64,000 nucleotides of DNA from Amorphophallus konjac. Taxonomy: Eukaryota; Streptophyta; Magnoliopsida; Alismatales; Araceae. The notes below the pieces were generated by a model. The model worked only from the letters and a program-made list of their open reading frames with translations, was not told the DNA's origin and made no database searches. Below, piece by piece: positions 42,990 to 55,435 of this stretch. Position 1 is the stretch's first letter; each line of letters begins with the position of its first letter. The DNA is taken from NCBI GenBank assembly GCA_022559845.1, contig CM040117.1, positions 85,138,559 to 85,202,558 on the forward strand. Reading direction: 5' to 3'. The position numbers and the translations under genes are program-made.

Positions 42990-45900
42990 CTAAAAAAGGT
43001 CGGGATACCGCTTCCTCATCACCTCTTCGGATTCCCAGGTAGTTTCTTCCGCTCCACGCCGACTCCATTGTACCTTGACCATAGGTATAGCTCGACTCCG
43101 GAGTTGCTGCTGCTTCCAGTCCAAAATCTTTATTGGTCTTTCCTCATAGGTCAGATCCTCCTTCAGTTCAAAGTCCATATGTTGAATAACATGAGTGGAG
43201 TCGTACACATACTTCCGCAACATAGAAATATGGAAGACATTGTGCACGCCAGATAACTGAGGCGGTAATGCCAATCGATAAGCCACTTCTCCCACTCTAT
43301 CTAGAATCTCAAACGGGCCAATATACCTCGGACTCAGCTTGCCACGAATACCAAATCTGCGAATCCCTCTCGAAGGAGAGACCTTTAAAAACACATGGTC
43401 ACCTACTTGGAATTCCAATGCCCTTCTTCTATTATCGGCATAACTCTTCTGTCTTGACTGAGCCACTTGTAACCGATCTCGGACAATACGGATGTTCTGT
43501 GATGATTCCGAGATAAGATCCGGTCCAAGCCATTGCTTTTCGCCCACCTCGTCCCAGCACAACGGGGATCGACAGCTTCTTCCATACAAAGCTTCAAATG
43601 GGGCCATCTGAATACTAGACTGATAGCTGTTATTGTAGGCGAATTCAACCAATGCCAAATGCTCATTTCACTTACCACCGAAGTCAATCATACATGCTCT
43701 CAGCATATCCTCCACTATCTGGTTAGTTCTCTCCATCTGCCCATCTGTCTGTGGATGGAATGCCGTGCTGAAATTCAAACGAGTACCTAAAGACTCTTGC
43801 AGTCTCTTCCAAAAATGAGAAGTGAATCTAGGGTCTCGATCAGATATTATATTCACTGGAATACCATGCAATCTCACCACTTCCTTTATATACAGAGCTG
43901 CTAGAACATCAACTGTCCATTTAGATTTAATGGACAAGAAATGGGCTGACTTTGTCAGTCTGTCGATGATTACCCAAATTGCATCAAAACCACCACGAGT
44001 TCTAGGCAGTCCCATGATAAAATCCATGCCAATACTCTCCCACTTCCATTGGGGTATATCGAGTGGTTTCAATTTCCCTGCCGGTCTGAAGTGCTCGGCC
44101 TTGACTTGCTGACATACCAGGCATCTACTCACAAAATCTGCCACTTCTCTTTTCATATTCGGCCACCAAAAGGATCTTTTCAAGTCTTTGAACATTTTAG
44201 TGCCTCCAGGATGAATCGTGTATTTAGATCTATGGGCTTCTTCCAGAATCTTGTTCTTGATCTCAGCTACGTCAGGTATACACGTTCGTCCTTGAAATAG
44301 AAGTCTTCCATCGTCAGAAATCAGGAAATCCGGTCTGCTGCTCAATTTTCCCTTGATCTCCACCAGTTCGGGATCATTATCTTGCAAAGACTTGATCTCC
44401 ATTAATAATTCAGGGTTAAGTTGAATCTGAGCAATCAAAACTCGATCATTGTCAATATTAAGATCCAGACTAGATAACTGTTCCAGTAACTTCCACTCTT
44501 GCATCATCAAACTGGATAACTTTGCTACAGGCTTCCGGCTCAATGCGTCTGCCACCACATTACCTTTACCAGGGTGATACTCAATAGAGAAGTCAAAGTC
44601 CTTCAAATATTCCAGCCATCTGCGCTATCGCATATTGAGTTCTTTCTGAGAGAACAAATACTTCAAACTCTTGTGATCTGAGAATACCGTGAAAGATTCT
44701 CCATACAAGTAATGTCTCCAAATCTTCAAAGCAAAGACAACAGCTGCCAATTCCAAATCATGAACAGGATAGTTCTCTTCATGCTTCCTCAACTGCCTGG
44801 AAGAATAAGCAATTACCTTCCCATGCTACATAAGCACACAGCCTAGACCAATTCCAGATGCATCCGTATAGACCACAAAACCTCCTTCACCAGAAGGTAA
44901 AGCCAAAACAGGTGCCGTAGTCAAGCAGTCCTTCAAAATCTGAAAACTTCGTTGACAATCTTCTGACCATTCGAACTTGTTCTCCTTGCGGGTTAATCTA
45001 GTAAGAGGTACCGTAATCTTGGAGAAATCTTGAATGAATCTGCGATAATAGCCTGCCAGGCCTAAGAAACTTCTGATCTCGGTCACACTAGTAGGCTGTT
45101 CCCAATTTTTCACTGCTTCCACTTTAGAAGGATCAACAGAAATATCTTCCTTGGTAATAATATGCCCTAAAAAGGACACCTCTGGCAACCAGAAATCACA
45201 CTTACTGAACTTGGCATATAACTGATGGTCTCTTAATAACTGCAGTGCCAATCTCAAGTGTTCGGCATGCTCTCCTTCACTCTTGGAATAGATCAAGATA
45301 TCATCAATGAATACCACGACCCATTGATCAAGATAGGGTCTAAACACACTGTTCATGAACTGCATAAAAGCTGCCGGTGCATTCGTTAATCCAAAGGGTA
45401 TAACGACAAATTCGAAATGACCATACCTGCTGCGGAAAGTCGTTTTAAAGATATCCTCTTCCTTAATCCGCAACTGGTGATATCCCGATCGAAGATCGAT
45501 CTTAGAAAAGAATTGAGCTCCCGCTATCTGGTCAAATAATTCATCAATCCTCGGCAATGGGTACTTATTCTTGATAGTCAACTGATTCAATTGCCGATAA
45601 TCGATGCACAGCCTCATCGAACCATCCTTCTTCCGAACAAATAATACAGGGGCTCCCCAAGGGGAAGTACTAGGGCGAATGAAACCCTTCTCAAGTAACT
45701 CCATCAATTGCTTCTTCAATTCTCTCAACTCCGCAGAAGACATACAATAAGGAGCTTTAGAGACAGGAGAAGAACCCGGAGTAACATCAATGGAGAAGAT
45801 AACTTCCCTCTCAGGCGGAAGTCCAGGTAGTTCCTCAGGAAATATATCGAGAAATTCACGGACAACAGGGATATCTTGAATCTCCACTTGCTGCTCTGGA

Positions 45901-47390
45901 GTAGCATAGACAAAGGCTAGAAATGCCTCGCAACCTCGCCTCATCAGTTTATCAGCACGAAGGGCCGAAATAAGTGAGACGGAGCGATGGTATCTAATTC
46001 CCATAAATGAAAGATCCGGATGTCTATTAAAAGACACCGAGCTAGAACTGCAGTGAACATTGGCCTCATGCTTGGCCAACCAATCTGCTCCTAGGATTAC
46101 ATCATAATCCTTCATGTCCATGTAGACTAAATCAACTGGGAAATTCTGATCATCAATCATAACCTTACTAGAAGGATAGAAATGCTGAATTGCTGATCTA
46201 GAGCCAATAGGTGTAGAAATTTCTAACGGAGAATTCATCAAAATAGGTTCCACAGCTAAAGACTTAGCAAATCTCCGAGAAATAAAGGAATGCGTTGCAC
46301 CAATATCAAAAAGAACAAAGGCTGGCTTGTCGAGTATATCGAGAGTACCTTCGACGAGTCCACCTTCTTCGGCTGTATCTGCTTCATCTACCTGAAGTGC
46401 TTGAAGCTTGCCTTGCGGCTTCTTGAAGAATTGAGGCTTTGCCGGTGTAGCTTGGTCTGATACTAACGGACAATCTGGGATACGGTGCTCCCTACTCCCG
46501 CAACGAAGGCAGGCGCCCAACTTGCGCCAGCACTCCTCCATCCTATGACCAGGACGGTCACAATATCTGCACACACCCTTAAAGGGTACAATAGGGCCGG
46601 GCTTCCTTTCCTCTTGCTTCGGCATCTTTCCTTTCCATGATCCTGCTCCGGTCCACAAACTTGACCCACTCGCGGGCCTCTTCTTGATAAAACTAGGTCC
46701 GACGTTGCTTTTCTTGAAATCCTTCGGCTGCTCTTTCTTCATGCCTTGGCCTCGGATCCTCTCCGTCATCTCGAGAGTGTCTTCCAGAACTTGCGCCTTT
46801 CTTACCATCTCAAAATAAGTCGATATCTCTATAGGTGCCAATTGGTTGATATAGTGAAGCTTCAACCCATTAAGAAAGCGCTTCGCCTTCATCTTCTCAG
46901 TGGAAATGAGATGAGTAGCATATCTAGACAGTCTGGAGAATTGTGCTTCATACTCGGCTACTGATAAGCTCCGATGTTTCAGAGCCGAAAACTCGGCCGC
47001 CTTCTTCTCTTGCACTCGATTAGAAAAATACTTGCTATTGAAATGTTCCTCGAACTCTCCCCAAGTAATCGGCTGATCTCCGAGTACTGCCTTAATAGAG
47101 TCCCACCATGCACGTGCATCACGTTCCAGTTGGAAGGTCGATAATAGGACACGTTCTTGATCGGTGCATTGTATGACCTCAAAAATCCTCGCCATATCAT
47201 CAAGCCAATGTTCGGCTTCGTCGGGATCGGTCGATCCAGCAAATCTGGGTGGATTCATTCCATGGAAGTTCTGGTATAAATCACCGGTGCCATGATGTGC
47301 TGCTCCTGCCTGAGCCACTTGCTGCAATGCCTGCGTAAGGCCTTGAACCGTGCGCTGCAAATTCCTCCACTCCGCACGATCGGCTGCCAT
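42990..47390 (-). pseudogene. gag-pol polyprotein of the Tekay-type chromovirus
   Basis: One frame from ATG 47390 to the stop at 42990, about 1,466 codons, broken by only three stops (44826-44828, near 44627, 43668-43670). Gag spans about residues 1-310, with two zinc knuckles [14 protein letters not shown] and [14 protein letters not shown]. The protease has [10 protein letters not shown] where DTGA is usual, so its catalytic motif is altered. RT is at about 500-780 with [11 protein letters not shown] near 45310. RNase H carries [12 protein letters not shown] and, after the first stop, [13 protein letters not shown]. Integrase has RCLVCQQ, GMDFIMGLP, IISDRDPRF and TDGQMERTNQ, giving the D, D and E residues. 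The C-terminus (ERPIKILDWKQQQLRSRAIP to WESEEVMRKRYPDLF) is a chromodomain-like segment that in relatives directs insertion to heterochromatin. Confidence 0.95.
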
Positions 47391-47578
47391 TTCAAAAGCC
47401 TACACGAAGAACAGATCACTTAGGGTCAAGAAAGTAGATGACAACACGATTAAGGTATGAACTTAACCCAATTTCTACCCAATCTCACCAGGTCGGGTTC
47501 TAGATTTTTACAAGGGTATGGATCCTAAGACACACTTAGAACCCTAGAATTTAGAAAACCTAGGAATATTAAAACTTG

Positions 47579-47590
47579 GCTCTGATACCA
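47579..47590 (-). promoter_or_regulatory. tRNA-iMet primer-binding site of the Tekay-type element
   Basis: TGGTATCAGAGC on minus, separated from the 5' LTR by GTTTAGG, the usual layout in Del/Tekay elements. Confidence 0.93.
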
Positions 47591-47597
47591 CCTAAAC

Positions 47598-50500
47598 TAT
47601 CACGCCCCGACGCGGAATACCGGGACGTACAGTCAGAAACACGCTAGCACAAAAATTAAGTTCTAAAACTGCTCAATGGAATAGAAGGATTCTAATCTTC
47701 TTATTACAATAATCAACTGATTAAACATAGCTTCCAAACTCATTAATACATCACCTGATCTAATACAGAATTAGAACACTAATGCAACACTAAAGGTAAT
47801 AACTGGAAATACTACGGTGCCAACATGGCAACCTAGATGGAGGCACACTCTAGTAGCACTCAAATCACTCCCCGTCCGAGTGAACGTCACCACCTGAGTA
47901 ACCTGGAAAAGGGGGAAAACAATACTATGAGCCAACGCTCAGTAGGTAATAACAGGCAAGTGTAAGTGATTAATGATTTAATTACATGTTATATGAAATG
48001 ATAACAAGGAGAAAGATAACAAGAGCAAGAACACTGTAATAAGATCTTGCAAAGTCAAGAATCAAGAGATAACAATTAATGCAAGGACAAGAACTTTACT
48101 ATGAACAAGTAAGAACAAGAATAAGTGTAGAAATAATAATTTGGCCAGTAAGCAAGTATATCACGCATGTAACATTTCCACTTTCAAGTAATAGCAAGTA
48201 GAGTAACCACAAGTAAATCATAGAACAGGAAAAAGTGGAAAGTGTAAACTAGTAGAGAGTAGTGGACAGCCCCTAGATTAATCACATGTCAAGTACCGGT
48301 GCCAATGCCACACCTAGTCAACCACCTCCATGGGGATACAAGTAGTGTTCGGGTGCTCCTCCCAGGACTAGACCAAGCCCTTATTTGTTTGCCAGACATT
48401 GATTTATTTGGATCACAAGATCCCACGAATCTAGACTTCCACATTTCATGGCCAATAAATTTCAAAGAACAAGCTATCAAGTAATAAGCACAGATCTGAT
48501 TGAATATCGAAATAACAAGAAGTATAGAGAATTCAACTTTGGCATAATGTTTAACGGCATATCGAGTCGTGGAAACCAAGAATGAAAGGGTAAGTAGGAA
48601 AATGCAATAATTAGATCATTCTTAGTTCCATGGTTAAACATTTTATTCTGTTGGTTAACAAGTTTTCAGGCTGTTAAGAATTCAAGCTAAATTTAACCCG
48701 ATTACATTTTCATAAACTCAAATGTTTAACATGATAATTATACGTTCAAGTTCAATTGCATGATTACACTTATAACAAAACCAATTACATGCTGTGGGTA
48801 GCTAACCAATTGATAAAAACACTAAGGATTCCAACAAGGACTCAGTACGTGGCGGAGGTAATCGATCCGAAGATCACTAGCGCAAGCGTGCGACCATCCC
48901 GATAGGCGTAGCCTAACGTTCGGACAACACCTTTTGATATACTGGAGCCTTGAGGGATAAAAATTAACTTACTGCATTCAGAAATAAGAATATACAATAA
49001 TCTGATAGAAATAAGATAGCTAACGGCTCAAAAATGAAATTCAATGTATTAGCGCGCTATACCCAGGTAGCGCGTTTATCAAGAATGTGCTATGGAAGTA
49101 TAGCTCGTTCAAGACAGGGCCAGAAACCATTTTAATTTGAAAACTGGATAAACACAGGGGTTCTACAAGTTAATATACGTATAACTTAACTTATAAGTAA
49201 CTGCAGGGACTTAATATAGTTTGAAAAATATGTCAGAAACGTTCTGTTTTAACCCCTGGAAGATCGGGGTCAACAGGAAGAAGGCGCTATATGTCCCTAG
49301 CACGACCTGAAGAACGCGCTAGGAAAACATAGCACGTTCTGGACCAGGAAACTAAATGCATAAAATTTGAAATCTAGATTAACAGGTGGGGTACTAACTA
49401 TTAGTACTACTCAATTAGCATCTGAACTACGTAAAAATATTATAAGTATATTGTGAAAACATTCAGAAGCTAATCATCATAATTCTGGAATCAAAGATTT
49501 AAAATTCTGGAATCAAAGAATATCGGGAACTAAAAAGAACATGAAAACCCTTTTGATTAATTTGAAAACGGGACAAAGATGTTTTCTAACTGAACATACG
49601 TCTTATATAGCATCTTACAGCAACCATATAACATCTTACAGAATTATAATTTGCATCAGAGGGCTTACGACTCGACCCCTCAAGCGATTGGGGTATGAAG
49701 CATGTCGCGCCATAGGGCCATAGCGCCTTAATGAAGAACGCGCTAGGTAAAGCTAGCGCGATCCCAAAAATCTGAATATATTAAATTTTTAAGGTTTGAA
49801 CGTGTTCTGCCAGGGCTGGGGGTCTACAAGATTGCGCTATATCGGGCTAGCGCGTTAAAGATCGCGCCCCTGGTACATAGCGCCTTAACGAGCAGAGAAC
49901 GGGATTCAAGATCCCTTGATTAGAATCAACATAACTCCTCTGTTTCTTCATGGAATTAAGCAAACGAGATATCAATGGAAAGACAGGAAAGAGATAAGCA
50001 AGATGCCATGCTTAATTTCATGTTTAGCCTGTGATTAGTCACGGGGATTCAAGCTTAGACTAAAAGGGCTCACTTAAACCTAACAAGAACATAAGCTTGC
50101 TAAAACGAGAAATTAACCTAGCATGGTTGATAAAAATTAGGGCTTTCTACGTAGGAAGGAAGCTAACAAGATGAGGATTCCATTAATATATAACAATAAG
50201 GTTTAGGTCTGTTAAAACCTACCTCAATTGAAGATCTAAACTTCAGCAAATAAGAAAACCCACGAACTAGAAGAATATCCTCCAAAGATCGCTTGATATC
50301 TCCCTCAATACTCTATAAAATTTAGGGCTTTCAGTCCCAAACGATAGATCTCGTCAAGCAGATCAAGATACTATATTTACATGCTTCATTTGGTGAAGGG
50401 TACCTACCTTAATCAAGGATCAAAGAGTTTGATGAAGAAGAACCAAGAACGAAGAACACCTTCCACTAAATCGCCGAATACTCCCAGATCTATACTCCTC

Positions 50501-51249
50501 GTCGATTGACCCAGCTACCAAATGAAACTAGACTCTTTAAGCTTTCTTTTAATACCTAATACACCTTATGGATCCTTCCAGGAAGGGTGAATTTCGAGCT
50601 AGAAGAGACGTGTAACTTACGCCGCCGAAATGCTTGACCTCGATCAAACTCACCTAATCACTTCTATCCTGGTTAATTTTACACGAAATTGGTTAAGGGT
50701 TATTAAACTACCAATCAATACCTTTCATTTGCCTCTAACCTCATCGAATTTAATTAAGGAATGAGTTCTAATTTCATGTTTTAAGGTGTAGGTTACTATA
50801 GAAGTTACTATTGGGGGTTGGCGGATTCTAATCCCAATTAAACTCTAGATTTGACCAGGTTAACGATTTTATTAGGGTTAATCATAGAAGAAAAGTTTGT
50901 TAAGCAAATGATCAGCTACCCAATTACCATTTTTCGAGATTTTAATACGGTCAACTAAATTCCACTTCACTATTCATTTATTAATAAAATATTAAATTCG
51001 AAATTCAAATTCCAAATTCCCTCTTTTAATTTCATTTTCATTCCAAATCAATTGCATTTATGTTTTATTTCATTCATACCTTATTTTAATTTGGATCACA
51101 TTTCATTTTCATTTCAAATTTAAATTTTTAATGGTTTATTTCCATTTCTATTCATTTATTAATTCAACTTAATTCAAATAAATTCTTAAAAATTCCAATT
51201 TGAACAGGAAATATTAATAAAAATTACTAATTAAATACGGGGTATTACA
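47598..51249 (-). repeat. Tekay-type 5' LTR
   Basis: 3,652 bp, TATCACGCCCCGACG (G of the terminal TG mutated to A) to GGGGTATTACA in plus coordinates. It is longer than its partner by the two segments deleted there. Confidence 0.93.
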
Positions 51250-53824
51250 GTCTAACTGTCTAGACTTCACGCCATGAATAGCAGCAACTCCAAAAGAATG
51301 AGCTTCGAAGGAGGGTGCTGCGACTTCTTCCAGAGGAAGATGAAGAGCGAACGCCGCCGCCCGTTGGAGGGTGCTTTTGGAAGAGGTGAGGTGGAAGGAA
51401 TGAAACGAGGGCTAGAGGAAGACTGGAGAAGAGGAGCCGTGGAGGCTTGGGAAGAGGAGGGTCACCCGTGGGAGGTTGCGGATGGATGTTAGGGCAAAAG
51501 AAGATGGGGTGGAGAATGGGTTTAAAGGAGTAGAGAAGGGGGTTTAAGAAAGAGGGTTCGATCAGGTTCGGCCAAAAGGGACCCCAAGTCGCCTTGGGTT
51601 CGAGCCATGTCAGTGAAGGGTGTGAGAAAGGAACCCGGCGGTCCGGTTCACAAACCGGGATCAGAAATAAAAGTGTCGACCTTGTGGGTCGACACATTTT
51701 GGAGACTGTTCTGTCCCGCGAGAAAAAGAGGGACACACGGTAAAAAGGTCGACCTTTGGAGTCGACACTTCTTCTGCACTTTGAAAAATCAAGTGAAATG
51801 TAGTGAATTGATAGCCAATTGAACCAAACATGATATCCACTAAATGATAAACATAAATTGGACAATATGTGGGTTGTTCAACTGAAAAGGTTGATCTTGG
51901 ACACGTGAAATCAAATAACCACACTTTGATGATCAATTCAATTAAACATGCAACCACTCATTTCTAATATTTATCACAAATCATTTATATTTAAACATTG
52001 CAAGGAATAACACCATATTTGAGTTAAGCACATTCCATCCTCATGGATAGCATTAAAGCCAAGATTTCTTACCTTATCTCCTTCATTCTGAGCACTTTAA
52101 TGAATTAAAGCTTAAAGCATGTTAGAGTCACCAATTGCAACCTATTGACTCTGTGCATCAGAACTCATGGTCAGTGAAATATGAGACAAAGTCTGACGAA
52201 TGGACACAATGTCAGAGTAGTAACTCAATGCACAAAATAGTTCAATCAGAATTTGTATTCCTTTCAGCCATCACAATTTTTAGTTGGTCACAAGAGAGTG
52301 ATTCTAACCAACTCAGATCAACAATCAAACATACATGGTTTTCTCTTCAGCAAAATCTATTTTTAGAGGAAATTCCGGGAATATGAGTGAGATAGTAGAT
52401 TCAAAGTGAGTTGCATGCTCCAATTAGGGGGTTTAACAATCAAGTTCTTATTTTGCATTCCTAGCATGCAGGCAGACAAGCAAGCATATTTAGGTATAAG
52501 ATCAAGCATGAAGGTCCCTTAAGGATGGGTATAAGAAGAATGCAATAGATTTAAGCAATTATGTCCATGAACCATATTAACATGGTTGTACTTACAAGTA
52601 GACGTACTGCTTAACCATTGATGATCAACTAATTCAGGAAATACATTCAAACAATCAAGCTCAGATTCAACATGTGAACGATGAGGAGTGACTTTCAAAA
52701 CAATATGGATAATCATATGTTCTAAGTAACACTAACAAGAATCTCTCCTCCCTACATTTCAATACAAAATGCTTGGCTTTTGGTAGCTTCGCACAGTCCC
52801 ATACAATTTTGTATTTATTTTAAATAGCAACATGATTAGCCTTTTGACACGAGGCATGCCCTTTGTCTCAGGGGCAGTTCCCGGCTACTCGGTATCATCA
52901 TTTATGATAATGTGGATAAGACACTTTCCGATGCGAGTTTCCTCCTTTATTTCAGGGGGGATTCCTGATGTACTTGATGTCAAATCACACTTATTCAATT
53001 TTTGGTGGGACTGACAGCTTTTTACTCACGAGTCACTTGACTTTAATTTTGGGGTTTAGGAATCCTTAAAAGTGTTTAGTGGAATAACATAGATCCTTAT
53101 TGAAAGAAGTCAGTTGTATCAAGGTTCCATATGAAGTGAGTGATTGAACAGATAGTAGAACATGAATTAGCCTTTTCAAGGTTTTGTCTCCCCCTAAGTG
53201 TATGCACGGTTGAAAAACCAAAATGACCTTGTTAAAATGTGTCGTGAGGCATTCATGCCTAGATCATTGCAAATTTATTTAACAAGGTTGTTCGGTCGTA
53301 GAAGAGTTCAAAAAGAAACGGATGTATATGATATACACTCAAGCATGTCAAAATGGTGTATTCAAGCGAGTTGATTATCGGTACGTGGCGGAGGACGTAG
53401 GTCTGAAGACCACACTCACGCATAACGAAAGCTTTCAGGTGGACTTAATCCACCTTTCTACTGACGTCATTTTATATACCGGTGAATCATGGCATTCATG
53501 CACAAGAATATGAAATATATGCGAGTCTGTACATCAAGGTGACAAATGATTAAATTTTTATTTGTATTCACAAGTATGCAAAAAGATGTGATTTGTATGG
53601 ATGTAAGATGTGTATGCTCTGTTTGTAAAATTTAACTTTTATTCACAAAAAGAGACGAGTGTAGCTAGCGGTAACTCTGTGAACAGTTGCAAAAGATTGT
53701 TGTTCACATGCGAAAGTAAAAGTGGAATGTATTACCACATTGGCTCATCAATTTCTTGCCTTGGAGGAGTTTTATTCTATTAACAACTTCTTCCATCACA
53801 AGGCATTCCTGCAAAATAAGATTT
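51250..53824 (-). other. continuation of the second family 2 internal region, non-coding
   Basis: Aligns with 31034-33590 of the first unit with a few percent differences and small indels. It includes the internal GTCGAC palindromes near 51671-51695 and 51748-51770. The minus ORF of 201 codons at 51260-51865 is not conserved as an ORF in the first unit and is not counted as a gene. Confidence 0.75.
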
Positions 53825-54137
53825 TCACTTTAAGGTTTTGGGAACCCAAGTCATCTTGGGTCCCTGGGGGTTAGCTGCACCATGACTTGTAGCTTTCCAC
53901 ATTTTCCTTGCATTCAGATCGTCAAGGTGCAATAACAAGAAATCATTCATGAGATGTCCCACATAACCACAGTAATGACAATACACACGTGGTTTGAATT
54001 TCTTTGGTTGAACATAAGCATTGGACTTTTGTGAATATCTGGGGGGTCTTTGATTTTGATTATGAAATCTGGGTTTCACATTTAACAACCAACAATTTTT
54101 CATAGTATGGCCCATTTTCCCACAATGAAAACATACA
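53825..54137 (-). pseudogene. Gag of family 2, copy 2, C-terminal fragment
   Basis: Encodes CHYCGYVGHLMNDF (last Cys of the knuckle lost) and ends NPQGPKMTWVPKTLK. The match with copy 1 stops near 54137, so everything N-terminal of the second knuckle is missing. The junction to GC-rich unrelated sequence is abrupt. Confidence 0.85.
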
Positions 54138-54400
54138 CTTTAATCTGGTAGAGCACCGCTGCCCCTCCGGTGCCGTGCCGTGGCAACCCACCGGTGTTCC
54201 TGTCGGACCCGCCCACCGACTGTCGTCTAGCACCGCTACAGCTACCGTCGTCGGCCGCCCATCGCCATTCCACCACCGCCGCCCGCGCTGGGCCTCCATA
54301 ACATCACATCCAAGGTGTGACTGCCATGATTCCTAATTTCATCTCAGTTCACATGTTAGATGTATTTATATTTTGTTTAATATATTTTTTCAGGATGTTA
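54138..54400. other. GC-rich segment after the truncation point
   Basis: Unrelated to the Sirevirus. It contains many ACCG/CGGT words and GCC repeats between 54140 and 54290. No gene is recognised; it could be part of the leader of a captured gene. Confidence 0.4.
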
Positions 54401-54448
54401 AAAACTGGAGAATGTTGTCGAAATTTTTTAAGGGAGATGCTGTCAAAG

Positions 54449-54776
54449 TTTTTTAGAATACTCACTCCATTCAAACCACAATGTTGAAATAAGCTCTTTT
54501 CTGAAGCAAGTATCATGATCTCTCTCTTCCGGGGAATTCGCAGCGACCAGCCTATATGTGTAAACCTTCCTTGTCTGTCCTGGTCTAAAAGTAGGACCAA
54601 TGGCTTGGCGAGGTACCAAAGCTATTGTTCATGCTTTTAGACCAGGACAGACGAGGAAGGTTTACACATACAGGTTGGTCGCTGCCGATTCTCCGAAAGA
54701 GAGAGATCGTGATACTTGCTTCAGAAAAGAGCTTATTTCAAAATTACGGTTTGAATGGAGCGAGTATTCTAAAAAA
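54449..54776. repeat. inverted repeat, 143-bp arms with a 42-bp loop, from a SNF2 gene fragment
   Basis: Arm 54449-54591 is the reverse complement of arm 54634-54776 with about 12 mismatches (near 92% identity) and no clear gap. The right arm lies within the coding-like fragment at 54600-54872; sequence left of the palindrome centre does not continue the protein. So the left arm looks like an inverted duplicate of the right. A transcript through it would fold into a long hairpin. Confidence 0.92.
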
Positions 54777-54872
54777 ATTGCTGTCTCAGGTGACACTGCA
54801 GAGTTGGTTGTTGGGCAAGAAGAGTCATCTGAGAGAGTGGATTCTTCTGCAACTGGTGATGGTGGAGGATGA
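54600..54872 (+). pseudogene. SNF2 helicase C-terminal fragment, CLSY/DRD1-like
   Basis: A plus-strand reading frame of 90 codons. Residues 11-55 read [20 protein letters not shown] and then [17 protein letters not shown]. The RPGQ motif corresponds to helicase motif VI, and the Cys-Phe-Arg-Lys-Glu-Leu to Trp-Ser-Glu-Tyr segment is what I recall from plant CLASSY/DRD1-type chromatin remodellers, which act in RNA-directed DNA methylation. The subfamily call is by eye. Upstream helicase motifs are absent and the sequence after about residue 60 is unrelated, so it is a captured exon piece, not a gene. Confidence 0.55.
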
Positions 54873-55435
54873 TCCAATGGATATCTGTTGATTTGTAATT
54901 GTAATTGTAAAAAATGACACATTTGAATTAATGTAATTGTACTTTATTTTATTCATTGATTTATATGTTGTGTGGATTACATCGGGGGATGTGTGTTTGA
55001 TGTTGAGTTGTGTAGGTTGTGTATAAATGGATAACATAAGTAAGTGGTTTGATGGATAACAGAAGCAAAAGGTTTTTTTTGTAGCGAAACAAAGTCGACA
55101 GCTGGCTAGCGATAAGGGTGACAAATAGATGTTCGGAGTGACAAATAGCCGGTAGCAGTGACAAATAACTCTGTAACGGTGACAAATAGCTCATGGCAGT
55201 GAAACTTGAAGAAACTCAAGTTCGTTTGAAGGGTTTAACCATGTATTGGTTTCTTAACTCTACCAACACGGATCTGAAGCTTTCCTAGTCATCAAACGAC
55301 ACTAATTAAACTCACGTGTGATGAAGAAATGAGATTTACCTCTAGTTCTACAAATTTACAGTGGGATCAAGCCAAGTCGTTGACAATGAGTAAAATGTCA
55401 AGTACATCATTTTTCTACACAGACAACAACAGTAA

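Larger units (their letters stand above)
39311..51249 (-). mobile_element. Tekay/Del-type chromovirus (Ty3/gypsy)
   Basis: An 11.9-kb minus-strand element. 3' LTR 39311-42915, internal region 42916-47597, 5' LTR 47598-51249. The PBS is TGGTATCAGAGC after a 7-base spacer, and the polypurine tract GTAGGGGAGGG abuts the 3' LTR. One continuous gag-pol frame ends in a chromodomain-like C-terminus, which assigns it to chromoviruses. LTR sequence differs by only about 1-2% in the parts I compared, plus two deletions. It is inserted in the second family 2 internal region. Confidence 0.93.
37451..54137 (-). mobile_element. gag-only Sirevirus, family 2, second internal region (truncated, interrupted)
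   Basis: 37451-39310 and 51250-54137 align with 29180-33895 of the first unit. They are split by the Tekay-type element. The region ends inside gag at the zinc knuckles near 54137, where unrelated sequence begins, so most of gag, the PBS and the outer LTR of this unit are lost. With the first unit it forms LTR-internal-LTR-internal, an arrangement expected from recombination between elements. Confidence 0.85.

Noticed and set aside
51260..51865. A 201-codon minus ORF in the family 2 internal region.
   Set aside because: The equivalent stretch of the first unit (31040-31640) is interrupted, and the ORF spans palindromes and spacer.
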